From positions 1 to 62,350 of the forward strand of contig JAKVKZ010000009.1 in the NCBI GenBank assembly GCA_022484565.1: DNA of 62,350 nucleotides, given 5' to 3'. Of the stretch, positions 7,677 to 16,750 are shown in pieces; the stretch's first letter is position 1; each line of letters opens with the position of its first letter. The notes beneath the pieces were generated by a model. The model did no database searches and was not told the origin of the DNA. It worked only from the letters and a program-made list of their open reading frames with translations. Made by a program: the position numbers and the translations under genes. Source of the stretch: Muribaculaceae bacterium (GTDB lineage: Bacteria; Bacteroidota; Bacteroidia; Bacteroidales; Muribaculaceae).

Positions 7677-7719
7677 CACCATAATATTATAAGGTGTATT
7701 ATTAAAAGGATTTTTTGTT

Positions 7720-8061
7720 ATGAAAAAGTTATTATTTGCTTTCTTTATCCCTCTCATGCTTTTAAGCGTGTCTTGCGGTAATTCCAATAAGAATGCTTCC
7801 AACTCCGATTCCGATAGTGTAGCCACAAAAACTGACTCCGTACCGGCTAACGCTGAACGCACTGTTACTGGCGTTGCAATTGATGGTGCTATGAACAGCG
7901 TGGATGTTCTCGTTAATAAGGACACTCTCTCATTCAGCTTCCCCGAACTTGAGTCCAGCAAACGTGTTTCATGGCAGATTGGCGATACCATTACCGTTAA
8001 GTACATTCAAAGCAATGGTTCCGACAGCGTAACTGCCATGTACAAAGGCAAGCACGCATAA
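7720..8061 (+). CDS. Small lipoprotein of unknown function
   Basis: A 113-residue protein with a lipoprotein signal peptide ending LLSVSC (C19), then a Ser/Asn/Asp-rich linker (about 20-45) and a compact beta-rich domain of about 65 residues (RTVTGVAIDGAMNSVDVLV ... WQIGDTITVKYIQ). The domain reads like a small beta barrel but I do not recognise a family. The gene has its own promoter and stands alone between the MmcQ operon (divergent) and tRNA-Gly. After the stop there are about 200 bases before the tRNA with no gene. Confidence 0.75.
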   Translation: MKKLLFAFFIPLMLLSVSCGNSNKNASNSDSDSVATKTDSVPANAERTVTGVAIDGAMNSVDVLVNKDTLSFSFPELESSKRVSWQIGDTITVKYIQSNGSDSVTAMYKGKHA

Positions 8062-8205
8062 CCTTCCATCGTATTTCTCCCTCCGGTTGCAAGGCGTATT
8101 TTTGCATTGCCAGATATGGATTTCTCCGATTCTTGGAGCGTGTTTTTCACGTCGCGCTATGTTGACATGGTGGCGACTTTAAGAATCAAAAAACTCCAGT
8201 TTTTA

Positions 8206-8237
8206 TTTGGTTTTGCACCATTCTTATGCTATCTTTG
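8206..8237 (+). promoter_or_regulatory. Promoter of tRNA-Gly
   Basis: TTTG (8206-8209), a 20-base spacer and TATCTTTG (8230-8237) match the Bacteroidales promoter consensus, 29 bases before the tRNA. Confidence 0.65.
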
Positions 8238-8266
8238 CATCGCATAAAGGGAAAAGTACGAACATT

Positions 8267-8339
8267 GCGGTAATAGCTCAGTTGGTAGAGTGGAAGCTTC
8301 CCAAGCTTCAGGTCGCGAGTTCGAACCTCGTTTACCGCT
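8267..8339 (+). tRNA. tRNA-Gly(CCC)
   Basis: A 73-base cloverleaf: acceptor gcggtaa/ttaccgc with discriminator t, D arm gctcagttggtagagt, anticodon stem gaagc/gcttc with loop ttcccaa (anticodon CCC, reading GGG), and a T arm with gttcgaacc. CCA is not encoded. Confidence 0.93.
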
Positions 8340-8351
8340 CCCTTATCCATT

Positions 8352-8384
8352 AAGGCTGATTTCATCCACGAAGTCAGCCTTTTT
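8352..8384 (+). terminator. Terminator after tRNA-Gly
   Basis: Stem aaggctgattt / aagtcagcctt (one G-U pair), 8-base loop, then a T run. It begins 12 bases past the tRNA. Confidence 0.75.
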
Positions 8385-8409
8385 AATATTATTCATTTTC
8401 AACCCTTAA

Positions 8410-8464
8410 ATTATGCCTAACCGCATAATGATGCCAGCACATTCTGGCATAATAATGGCATAAT
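8410..8464. promoter_or_regulatory. Cluster of GGCATAAT palindromic words upstream of PUL1
   Basis: ATTATGCC (8410-8417) faces CGCATAAT (8422-8429); ATGCCA (8431-8436) faces TGGCAT (8445-8450); GGCATAAT recurs at 8446 and 8457, 11 bp apart. The cluster is about 200 bases upstream of the PUL1 promoter and is a candidate operator. The rest of the gap 8385-8739 is AT-rich with the promoter described next. Confidence 0.4.
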
Positions 8465-8585
8465 TATCTACAACATAAGTAAATTTTCCCTAACAATTTA
8501 ATAATCAAAATATTAAAATTCCTTTACAATAGTTTACTAAGCACCTTATCTATAAAAAGTATTTTCTAAATTAATGGATTAATAA

Positions 8586-8666
8586 AAAATTTTATTATCT
8601 AAACTGGTTTTATTTGATAAAATTTTTAATAAATATTTGTTCGTAGAGAAATTATTTATATATTTG
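8586..8666 (+). promoter_or_regulatory. PUL1 promoter with upstream inverted repeat
   Basis: TTTG (8636-8639), a 19-base spacer and TATATTTG (8659-8666) form a promoter 73 bases before the first PUL1 gene. Just upstream, AAAATTTTAT (8586-8595) and ATAAAATTTT (8617-8626) make a perfect 10-bp inverted repeat that could bind a regulator. Confidence 0.6.
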
Positions 8667-8739
8667 CATCGTAATTATTAAAACTAAACCGTCCTGTCAT
8701 AACACCCGTCATGAAATTCAGGCTTTGAATCGTTAGTTA

Positions 8740-10665
8740 ATGAAGTTTTTTCTATCAATACTACTCAAACTGCGGGGCAAAAGATGTGAAGCATTCAGAT
8801 CTGTTGCTCTTGCCGTATTTTGTTGCTTCTTCACCATAGCGGTTGCGAAGGATAGCTATCCTGTGGTCGTTGTCGGCGGAAGTGCCAGCGGTGTCTGCGC
8901 TGCTTTGCAGTCCGCACGCATGGGCACAAAGACTCTCCTTGTCGAACCCACACCATGGCTTGGCGGCATGCTTACTTCAGCCGGTGTAAGTGCCGTTGAC
9001 GGATGCTATCGTCTAAGAAGCGGAATCTGGGGCGAACTGCTTGATTCATTGGTAGCACACTATGGAAATCTTGAAAACTTAAGGACTGGTTGGGTCAGCA
9101 ATGTAATGTTTGAGCCGAGTGTCGGCAATGCCATTTTCAGCAGAATGTGCCGCGCTGAAAGCAATTTGACGGTTCTCAATGGCTCTTCTTTGAAATCAAT
9201 AGCCAAAAATGGGAAAAAAGGCTGGAAACTGAAAATCTTAAATAATAATAGCAAAAGTCTGTCTGTCGATGCCTCGATAGTGATTGATGCCACCGAACTT
9301 GGCGATGTTGCCAAGGCTTGCGGCGTTAAGTACGATGTCGGCATGGACAGTCGCACTGCCACTGGCGAGTCGGTCGCTCCCGACAAGGCCAACGGCATTG
9401 TTCAGGACTTGACTTACGTGGCGATTCTTAAAGATTACGGCCACGATGTCACGATGCATCGTCCGGCGGGTTACGACGCGTCGCGTTTCTATTGCACTTG
9501 TGCCAATCCGCTTTGCACCTCGCAAAAGGATTCATCCCGCATGCATTCCAAGGAGATGATGATGTCCTATGGTCGTCTGCCTAACGGAAAGTTCATGATT
9601 AATTGGCCGATTTCCGGCAACGACTATTATGTCAATGTAGTTGACATGACGCCTGCTCAGCGCGAAATTGCTCTGAACGCGGCAAAGAGCAACACTCTTT
9701 GCTACATTTATTTCCTGCAGCGTGAACTTGGATTTACCCATCTCGGCCTTGCCGATGATGAGTTTCCCACTGCCGACCGTTTGCCGTTAATCCCCTATTA
9801 TCGTGAATCACGCCGCATTCATGGCTTGGTCCGTTTCACCGAGGGCGATATTTCAAAGCCTTTCAGCCAGAAATATCCGTTTTATCGCACCAGCATTGCC
9901 GTAGGCGATTATCCCGTCGACCAGCATCACAATGCATACAATGGCACCGAATCTCTTCCCGACTTGCATTTCCGTCCTGTTCCGTCGTATGGCGTGCCTA
10001 TGGGCGTAATGATTCCTCAGGATGTTGACAATCTGATTGTAGCTGAAAAATCAATTTCAGTCACCAATATTGTCAATGGCACCACACGCCTTCAGCCCGT
10101 TGTCATGCAGATTGGTCAGGCTGCCGGTGCTCTTGCCTCAATTGCATTGCAATCAGCCAAGCCTGTAGCGTCAGTGCCTGTCCGCGATGTGCAGAATGCT
10201 CTCCTCGACGCTGGTTGCTATCTTTTGCCTTATCTCGATGTTCCTAATGACAGCGATATGTTCCGCCCTCTTCAGCGTGTTGGCGCCACCGGCATTCTCA
10301 AGGGCGAAAGCATCAGTCAAGGCTGGAGCAACTCCACTTGGATGCACACCGACAGCATTTTGATGACCGACGACGTGAAAGGCCTGATTGACGCTTATCC
10401 TTTCATGGATTATGCGTTTCCCGCAAAATCATGCAAGGTCACTTTGGGTGAGGCAGTGAAAATGATTGCTTCAGCCGCAAAGATTTCTTCCGACGACGTT
10501 TTCGCCAAATTAAATGGCAACAGTACCCTCAGCAATTTGGTCAAATCGGAATCTTCACGATTTGTCACCCGCGGCATCATAGCCGAAATGATTGATTGGG
10601 TGCTCAATCCATTCTACTCTTTGCCAATCGACATTAATGGAAATTTTATTCAACAACATAATTAA
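8740..10665 (+). CDS. Exported FAD-dependent oxidoreductase
   Basis: A 641-residue protein of the FAD_oxidored family (PF12831 type). The N-terminal hydrophobic stretch (about 20-37, ending AVAKD) is a signal peptide, so the enzyme acts outside the cytoplasm. A Rossmann dinucleotide motif follows (VVVVGGSASGVCAALQSAR, 42-60), then EPTPWLGGMLTSAGVS, typical of this family. The C-terminal half has QIGQAAGALASIA, which closes the FAD site, and a tail of about 150 residues without clear match. Family members are common in PULs, but substrates are mostly unknown; oxidation of a sugar or amino-sugar is plausible. It is the first gene after the PUL1 promoter and lies 17 bases before the epimerase. 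Confidence 0.85.
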   Translation: MKFFLSILLKLRGKRCEAFRSVALAVFCCFFTIAVAKDSYPVVVVGGSASGVCAALQSARMGTKTLLVEPTPWLGGMLTSAGVSAVDGCYRLRSGIWGELLDSLVAHYGNLENLRTGWVSNVMFEPSVGNAIFSRMCRAESNLTVLNGSSLKSIAKNGKKGWKLKILNNNSKSLSVDASIVIDATELGDVAKACGVKYDVGMDSRTATGESVAPDKANGIVQDLTYVAILKDYGHDVTMHRPAGYDASRFYCTCANPLCTSQKDSSRMHSKEMMMSYGRLPNGKFMINWPISGNDYYVNVVDMTPAQREIALNAAKSNTLCYIYFLQRELGFTHLGLADDEFPTADRLPLIPYYRESRRIHGLVRFTEGDISKPFSQKYPFYRTSIAVGDYPVDQHHNAYNGTESLPDLHFRPVPSYGVPMGVMIPQDVDNLIVAEKSISVTNIVNGTTRLQPVVMQIGQAAGALASIALQSAKPVASVPVRDVQNALLDAGCYLLPYLDVPNDSDMFRPLQRVGATGILKGESISQGWSNSTWMHTDSILMTDDVKGLIDAYPFMDYAFPAKSCKVTLGEAVKMIASAAKISSDDVFAKLNGNSTLSNLVKSESSRFVTRGIIAEMIDWVLNPFYSLPIDINGNFIQQHN

Positions 10666-10682
10666 TAATTACCTTAAAACAT

Positions 10683-11852
10683 ATGCGTATGGACTTTAAA
10701 AAATTAGCTGAACAATACAAATCAGAACTTTTTGATTCTGTGTTGCCCTTCTGGCTTGAAAAGTCACAGGACAAAGATTTCGGCGGCTATTTCACCTGCC
10801 TCGACCGCGATGGCAGCGTGTTCGACACCGATAAGTTCGTTTGGTTGCAAGGCCGCGAAGTATGGTTGTTTTCCATGCTTTACAACAAAGTGGAGCATCG
10901 TAAGGAATGGCTCGATTGCGCTGTCCAGGGTGGTGAATTTTTAAAGAAGTATGGTCACGACGGCAATTTCAATTGGTATTTCTCGCTTACTCGCGATGGT
11001 AAACCGATTGTTGACCCTTACAACATCTTCTCCTACACTTTCGCTACTATGGCGTTCGGTCAACTCAGCATTGCCACAGGCAATAAAGAGTATGCCGACA
11101 TCGCCAAGAAGACTTTCGACATTATTCTCTCCAAGGTGCAGAATCCTAAGGGAAAGTGGAACAAACTTCATGAAGGCACTCGTCCTTTGAAGAATTTCGC
11201 TCTTCCGATGATTCTTTGCAATTTGGCTCTCGAGATTGAGTCGCTTCTCGACCCTGCTTACCTGAATCAGACCATCGAAACTTGCATTCACGAGGTTATG
11301 GATGTGTTTGTCCGTCCTGAACTTGGCGGTATAGTTGTGGAAAATGTGCTGGAAAATGGTGACCTTGCCGACTGTTTCGAAGGCAGGCACATGAATCCGG
11401 GCCATTCCATCGAAGCCATGTGGTTCATTATGGACCTCGGCAAGCGCCTCAACCGTCCTGATCTGATTGAGAAGGCTAAAAACACTGCCCTCACAATGTT
11501 CAATTATGGATGGGACAAGGAATTTGGCGGAATCTATTATTTCATGGATCGCAAAGGTTGTCCTCCACAGGAACTTGAATGGGACCAGAAACTCTGGTGG
11601 GTACACATTGAAACTTTAATCTGCATGCTCAAGGGCTACCAGCTCACTGGCGACAAGCAGTGTCTCGACACTTTCCTTAAAGTCCACGATTACGTTTGGA
11701 CTCACTTTAAGGACCCTGATTATCCTGAATGGTTCGGCTATCTCAACCGCCGTGGTGAAGTTCTTCTTCCTCTTAAGGGCGGTAAATGGAAAGGCTGTTT
11801 CCATGTGCCACGTGGTCTTTACCAATGCTGGCAAACTCTTGAGAAACTATAA
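10683..11852 (+). CDS. N-acylglucosamine 2-epimerase (AGE) family enzyme
   Basis: A 389-residue cytoplasmic (alpha/alpha)6-barrel protein of the AGE family. The two catalytic His are in the family motifs: H241 in GRHMNPGHSIEAMW and H374 in WKGCFHVPRGLYQCW; R58 in WLQGREVW is the conserved substrate Arg. Length matches AGE enzymes (about 390-400). The likely reaction is GlcNAc to/from ManNAc, as in sialic-acid catabolism of Bacteroides; other members act on free sugars such as cellobiose, so specificity is not certain. It is second in PUL1, which suggests that the imported glycan yields an N-acetylhexosamine. Confidence 0.85.
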   Translation: MRMDFKKLAEQYKSELFDSVLPFWLEKSQDKDFGGYFTCLDRDGSVFDTDKFVWLQGREVWLFSMLYNKVEHRKEWLDCAVQGGEFLKKYGHDGNFNWYFSLTRDGKPIVDPYNIFSYTFATMAFGQLSIATGNKEYADIAKKTFDIILSKVQNPKGKWNKLHEGTRPLKNFALPMILCNLALEIESLLDPAYLNQTIETCIHEVMDVFVRPELGGIVVENVLENGDLADCFEGRHMNPGHSIEAMWFIMDLGKRLNRPDLIEKAKNTALTMFNYGWDKEFGGIYYFMDRKGCPPQELEWDQKLWWVHIETLICMLKGYQLTGDKQCLDTFLKVHDYVWTHFKDPDYPEWFGYLNRRGEVLLPLKGGKWKGCFHVPRGLYQCWQTLEKL

Positions 11853-11883
11853 TTATTTATTAATCTACTTATGTTATAAATTT

Positions 11884-14800
11884 ATGGAGTCTTACTCTGA
11901 ATCTATTTTAGCGGGCGTGGTGAAGCGTATTCTGGTTTCACTGCTGCTCGTGTTTGTGCTGCCTGTTTTGGCTTACGCACAAAAGTCGGTTAAGGGTGTC
12001 ATCACCGATTCCAATGGTGAACCCCTCACGGGTGTCACGGTTATCGTTAAAGGTACAAACCGTGGCGTTAGCACCGACATCGACGGCAATTTCAATATCC
12101 TCGCCAATAATGGCGACGTTTTGAAAATTTCTTATGTCGGTATGCAGAATGTGGAAGTTAAGGTTGGTGCTAAAGCCAACTACAACATTAAGATGCGGGA
12201 GTCCGACAAGACTCTCGACGAAGTTGTTGTCGTTGGTTATGGCAAGCAGAAAAAATCATCCCTCACAAGTGCAGTTTCTGCTATCAAGGGCGATGAACTT
12301 CTCACCACGCCTTCCACTAACATAACCAGTGTCCTCGGTGGACGTCTGCCTGGCATTTCTTCCGTGCAGACTTCAGGTGAGCCTGGTCTCGACGACGCTT
12401 CCTTGCGTATCCGTGGTTCTATCTACACTGTTCACTACATTGTCGATGGTGTTCCACGCGACATCAACGATATCGACCCTAACGATATTGCAAGCGTTTC
12501 CGTTTTGAAGGATGCATCTGCTGCCGCTGTCTATGGTCTCCAGAGCGGTGGTGGTGTCGTCATCGTCACCACTAAGCAAGGTCGTGTCGGCAAGCCTCAG
12601 ATTACCTATACTGGCAGCATCGGAGCTTCCGTCAACGCTAACTTCCCTAAGTTCATGAATGGCCCGCAATTCGCTTATTATTACAATATGGGCGACATGA
12701 TGGATCAATTGGCCAACGGAACTATCACCGACCGCAGCCAGTATTCGCCTAAGTTCACGCAGGAAAACATTGCTGCAATGACTAATGGTGACCCTACTGA
12801 TGGTTGGGACAATGTTGACTATATCGGCAAAGTGTTCGGCACTGGTATCAACACTCGCCACAATGTCACTGTCTCCGGCGGTAATGAAACTTCCAAGTAT
12901 TTCGCTTCTATCGGCTATCTCGACCAGAAAGGTAACATCGACAGTTTCTCTTATCGTCGTTACACTGCCCGTATGAACTTGGATTCAAAAATCAATAAAT
13001 ATTGGACGTTCAATATGGGTTTGAGCGGTGAAGTCGGCAATCGCCACACTCCAGGTTTCGCTTCCGGCGGCTCCGACAATGGCGACAGCGAATCGGGCTT
13101 CCTTTCCATTGCCCACCAGGCAATTGTGATGCACCCGTACCTTCCTGAAACCATGGATGGCCTGTACACTGCCACTCCTATCCGCAACACTGGTCTGCCT
13201 CACAGCCCGCTCGCTGCAATCTATCAGTCGGGCTATCAAAAGACCAACGGCCATTCCATCCAGAGCAATCTTTCCTTACAGTTCGATTTTCCTTGGGTTA
13301 AGGGCCTTTCAGCCAAAGTAACCGGTTCTTACGACTATTCCACCTCTCATAATAAGAACATGAACATTCCTTATTATGTGCAGATGATTAATCTTGGTAC
13401 CATGACTTACAGCAAGACTATCGACCCTCGTGGCAACACCGACATCCGTATGGGTGAAGGCACTGCCGAGAGCAAGCAGCTCCTTGGCCAATATCAGCTC
13501 AACTACATCAACTCTTTCAATAAGAATAATATCGACGTCTTGGCTCTTTGCGAGGTCAACGATTCCAAGTGGAGCACTCTCGCAGCTTATGCTAAGGGTT
13601 TGAGCGTTACCGACCTTGATGGACTTAGCTTCGGCCAGGCCGACGGCAATCCAAGCAGCTACAACACTCATTCACGCACAGTAGGTTATGTATTCCGTGT
13701 TAAGTACGATTACGATCAGACTTATCTTGCTGAGGTTTCCGGTCGTTATGACGGCTCTTACCTTTTCAATGGTAACGTCAGTGGAAAACGTTGGGTGCTC
13801 TTCCCTTCAGGTTCTGTTGCTTGGCGCATCACTAAAGAGCCGTTCATGCAGGACCTCACGTTCCTCAACGACATGAAGATTCGTGCTTCTGTCGGTGTTG
13901 TTGGTAACTCTGGCGTTGATGCCTATCATTACCTCGACACTTACGGCTATAGCGGCCTCCAGAACATTGGAGGAACTCTTCAGAATGCAATCTACAGCAC
14001 TGTTATCGGTAACCCTAATCTTACTTGGGAAAAGGTCATCTCTTACAATGCCGGCTTCGACTTCACTATGTGGCACGGCTTGCTGGGTGCTGATTTTGAT
14101 GTGTTCTACAATTACACCAAGGACATCCTCACCGGCATGGGCGCTGATTATCCTCCTTCGATGGGCGGATATTACACCACTACTGCCAATTATAACAAGG
14201 TGGATGCCAAAGGTTTCGATTTGAGCCTTACTCATCGCAACAAATTCATGCTTGCAGGCATTCCGTTCAACTATAGCATCACAGGTAACATTTCTTATGC
14301 TAAGAACCGTTATCTCCGCTATCCTGACAGCCCTAACACTTCCAATGGCTGGAAACGTACCGGCACAAGCGTCTATGCAATTGAATGCTGGATTGCCGAC
14401 GGCCTCTACAAGAGCGAAGAGGAAATCACCAATTCTGCTTGGGTTGGCACTCGTCCTAACATTGGCGATATCAAGTATCGCGACCTCGATGGTGATGGCG
14501 TCATCACTTGGCAGGACCGTACTTATGTCGGCAAGGACAACCGTCCTCTTTGGACTTACGGCTTCAACTTGCAGGGCGAATGGAACGGAATCGACTTCAA
14601 TGCCCAGTTCACTGGCGGATTGAATTTCGATGTTTCAATGACTGGTACTTATTATAATGGTTACGACGACAACACCATTTGGACACAGACTTTCAAGGAG
14701 AATGCCAACTCTCCTCTCTGGTTGGTCGAAAAGGCTTACAGCATCGACAATCCTAATGGTACTTATCCTCGTATCACTGTCGGAAACCTTACTCACGGCG

Positions 14801-15060
14801 GCGACAATGGCCTTGCTTCCACTTTCTGGTTGAAGAAAGGTGACTACTTGCGCATGAAGTCCTTGCAGATTGGTTACACTTTCCCTGCTCGCTGGATGAA
14901 AGTTGCCGGTATCGACAAACTCCGCGTTTTCGTTGAAGGTTCCAACCTGTTCACTATCGACAGCCTTCCTGAGGGCATCGACCCTGAATCTCCTGAGGTT
15001 AACAATGGTTATTATCCACAACAGAAGACCTTTATGGGCGGCCTTACATTATCATTCTAA
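11884..15060 (+). CDS. SusC-like TonB-dependent outer-membrane transporter (PUL1)
   Basis: I take ATG 11884 (1058 residues) as the start, because it gives a proper signal peptide (VLPVLAYAQ, end about 33); the frame is open further upstream but would overlap the epimerase. Then come a carboxypeptidase-regulatory-like beta-sandwich (about 36-115, GVITDSNGEPLTGVTVIVKG), a TonB-box-like stretch (DEVVVVGYGKQKKSS), the plug (LRIRG ... VLKDASAAAVYG) and the 22-strand barrel ending in F. SusC proteins import glycan fragments through the outer membrane with their SusD lid. It lies 31 bases past the epimerase with no promoter between and 12 bases before susD. Confidence 0.95.
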   Translation: MESYSESILAGVVKRILVSLLLVFVLPVLAYAQKSVKGVITDSNGEPLTGVTVIVKGTNRGVSTDIDGNFNILANNGDVLKISYVGMQNVEVKVGAKANYNIKMRESDKTLDEVVVVGYGKQKKSSLTSAVSAIKGDELLTTPSTNITSVLGGRLPGISSVQTSGEPGLDDASLRIRGSIYTVHYIVDGVPRDINDIDPNDIASVSVLKDASAAAVYGLQSGGGVVIVTTKQGRVGKPQITYTGSIGASVNANFPKFMNGPQFAYYYNMGDMMDQLANGTITDRSQYSPKFTQENIAAMTNGDPTDGWDNVDYIGKVFGTGINTRHNVTVSGGNETSKYFASIGYLDQKGNIDSFSYRRYTARMNLDSKINKYWTFNMGLSGEVGNRHTPGFASGGSDNGDSESGFLSIAHQAIVMHPYLPETMDGLYTATPIRNTGLPHSPLAAIYQSGYQKTNGHSIQSNLSLQFDFPWVKGLSAKVTGSYDYSTSHNKNMNIPYYVQMINLGTMTYSKTIDPRGNTDIRMGEGTAESKQLLGQYQLNYINSFNKNNIDVLALCEVNDSKWSTLAAYAKGLSVTDLDGLSFGQADGNPSSYNTHSRTVGYVFRVKYDYDQTYLAEVSGRYDGSYLFNGNVSGKRWVLFPSGSVAWRITKEPFMQDLTFLNDMKIRASVGVVGNSGVDAYHYLDTYGYSGLQNIGGTLQNAIYSTVIGNPNLTWEKVISYNAGFDFTMWHGLLGADFDVFYNYTKDILTGMGADYPPSMGGYYTTTANYNKVDAKGFDLSLTHRNKFMLAGIPFNYSITGNISYAKNRYLRYPDSPNTSNGWKRTGTSVYAIECWIADGLYKSEEEITNSAWVGTRPNIGDIKYRDLDGDGVITWQDRTYVGKDNRPLWTYGFNLQGEWNGIDFNAQFTGGLNFDVSMTGTYYNGYDDNTIWTQTFKENANSPLWLVEKAYSIDNPNGTYPRITVGNLTHGGDNGLASTFWLKKGDYLRMKSLQIGYTFPARWMKVAGIDKLRVFVEGSNLFTIDSLPEGIDPESPEVNNGYYPQQKTFMGGLTLSF

Positions 15061-15072
15061 ATTACTATCGAC

Positions 15073-16731
15073 ATGAAAGCAAAAATATTTGGTTTTTTGG
15101 CTGTAGGGTTGGCTACGATGGCTTTGGCTTCGTGCAGCGATTATCTTGACCTTACGCCTACTACAAAACTTACTGATAAAGCCGTGTGGAGCAATGCTGA
15201 CAATGCCACTTCTGTTGTCAACACGTTCTACGAGAATATCTATCAGCTCGGCCAGTACAACGACGAGGGGCAATACCTTGCCGGTCTTACCGAAGCCTTG
15301 ACCGATGAATTTAAATATGGTTCCACCAACTACAACGCGCGGTGCTACATCCCGAGTGAAAGTTCTTATGGTGGCTCCACTCTCACCGTCAACTATGTTG
15401 ATGTCTATTATGGCAAGTGGGGTAGTCTTTACTACGATATCCGCCTTGTCAATGGTGCTATGAGCAAAATGAATGAGTTTGGCGGTAGCCTCGACGCTAA
15501 TGTCAAGACTCAACTCACTGCCGAATTGCGATTCTTCCGCGGTATGTTCTATTTCGAGCTTGTTAAGCGTTACAAGGATGTCATTCTCTATGATGAGGAC
15601 ATGACTAAAATCGTTAAGGACAAAGCCGTCAGCACCGAAGCTGAATGTTGGGAATTCGTCTATCAGGATTTGAAGTTTGCTGCCGAGAATCTTGCTGTCA
15701 GCACTGTTCCTAATGGCCGCATCACCAGCGGTGCCGCTTATGGCCTTCTTTCACGCGCCATGCTCTATGCTAAGCGTTGGAGCGATGCCAAAGCTGCTGC
15801 TGAAAAGGTGATTGCCATGGGCTACACCATGCCTACCGACCTCAAGGCGGCTTGGACTGATGGCGGTGCCGAAGCTATTCTTCAATATTCCTTCAGCACA
15901 AATGGCGTTTATCATTCATTCGACAATATGTATGCACCTCTCGGCGACAAAGCTCTTGATGGTGATGACCAGACTCCTGGACAAGGCACTCCTACTCAGG
16001 AAATGGTTGAATCATTCGAACTTAAAACTGGTGGTCTTCCTGATTGGACTCCTTGGCACACCACTGCCGGAACGACGGAAACTCCTCCTTACGCCCAGCT
16101 CGAACCTCGTTTCGCCAACACTATTCTTAAGAATGGCGACACTTGGAAAGGCCGTAAAATCCAGACTTATTCTGGCGGAACTGACCAGGCCTGCACTTGG
16201 ATGGACGACCCTATTCCTGATGGCCGCACCGTCACAGGTTACTATTTGAGGAAACTTGTGAATGAAAACCATAGTTTCAAGGCCGACACTAAATGTACCG
16301 CTCCTTGGACTGCTATCCGTATGGCTGAAATCTGGCTTAACTATGCCGAAGCCTGCTACATGACTGGCGACAAGACTGATGCCATCAAAGGTTTGAAGGC
16401 TGTCCGCGACCGCGTTGGACTTCCTACCGACGACACTTTGCAGGGCGATGACCTCATGGCTGCTATCCGTCACGAACGCAAGGTTGAACTTGCTTACGAA
16501 GGCCAGTATTATTGGGATATGCGTCGCTGGGGCTTGGCTGAAACGGCTTTCTCCAACTATCGCGTGCATGGAATGAAGGTCACTCACATCGATGGCGACA
16601 CTTATCGCTACAATTATATTGAATGCGACAAGCAGGACCGTCATTTCCCGAGCAAGATGTATCGCTTCCCGATGCCTACCGACGAGATTTCCAACAACTC
16701 TCAGGTAACTCAATACCCCGAGTGGAATTAA
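15073..16731 (+). CDS. SusD-like surface glycan-binding lipoprotein (PUL1)
   Basis: A 552-residue RagB/SusD protein. The signal peptide ends LASC (C21), then SDYLDLTPTTKLTDKAVW, the usual SusD start. TPR-like helices carry the family pattern (LRFFRGMFYFELVKRYKDV, AYGLLSRAMLYAKRW) and the C-terminal domain has IRHERKVELAYEGQYYWDMRRWG, the hallmark of the fold, ending in PMPTDEIS. It sits on the cell surface as the lid of the SusC transporter. The pair with the preceding gene is tight (12 bases). Confidence 0.95.
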   Translation: MKAKIFGFLAVGLATMALASCSDYLDLTPTTKLTDKAVWSNADNATSVVNTFYENIYQLGQYNDEGQYLAGLTEALTDEFKYGSTNYNARCYIPSESSYGGSTLTVNYVDVYYGKWGSLYYDIRLVNGAMSKMNEFGGSLDANVKTQLTAELRFFRGMFYFELVKRYKDVILYDEDMTKIVKDKAVSTEAECWEFVYQDLKFAAENLAVSTVPNGRITSGAAYGLLSRAMLYAKRWSDAKAAAEKVIAMGYTMPTDLKAAWTDGGAEAILQYSFSTNGVYHSFDNMYAPLGDKALDGDDQTPGQGTPTQEMVESFELKTGGLPDWTPWHTTAGTTETPPYAQLEPRFANTILKNGDTWKGRKIQTYSGGTDQACTWMDDPIPDGRTVTGYYLRKLVNENHSFKADTKCTAPWTAIRMAEIWLNYAEACYMTGDKTDAIKGLKAVRDRVGLPTDDTLQGDDLMAAIRHERKVELAYEGQYYWDMRRWGLAETAFSNYRVHGMKVTHIDGDTYRYNYIECDKQDRHFPSKMYRFPMPTDEISNNSQVTQYPEWN

Positions 16732-16750
16732 CATCTAAATTGATAAGAAA

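Noticed and set aside
10941..11606. Minus-strand ORF of 221 codons inside the epimerase gene
   Set aside because: Antisense shadow of the AGE-family gene, whose catalytic motifs are intact.
11752..11883. Upstream extension of the PUL1 susC frame
   Set aside because: It overlaps the epimerase end and puts 44 residues before the signal peptide; ATG 11884 is better.
16012..16734. Minus-strand ORF of 240 codons over the end of susD
   Set aside because: No domain, no promoter, and the SusD frame explains the sequence.
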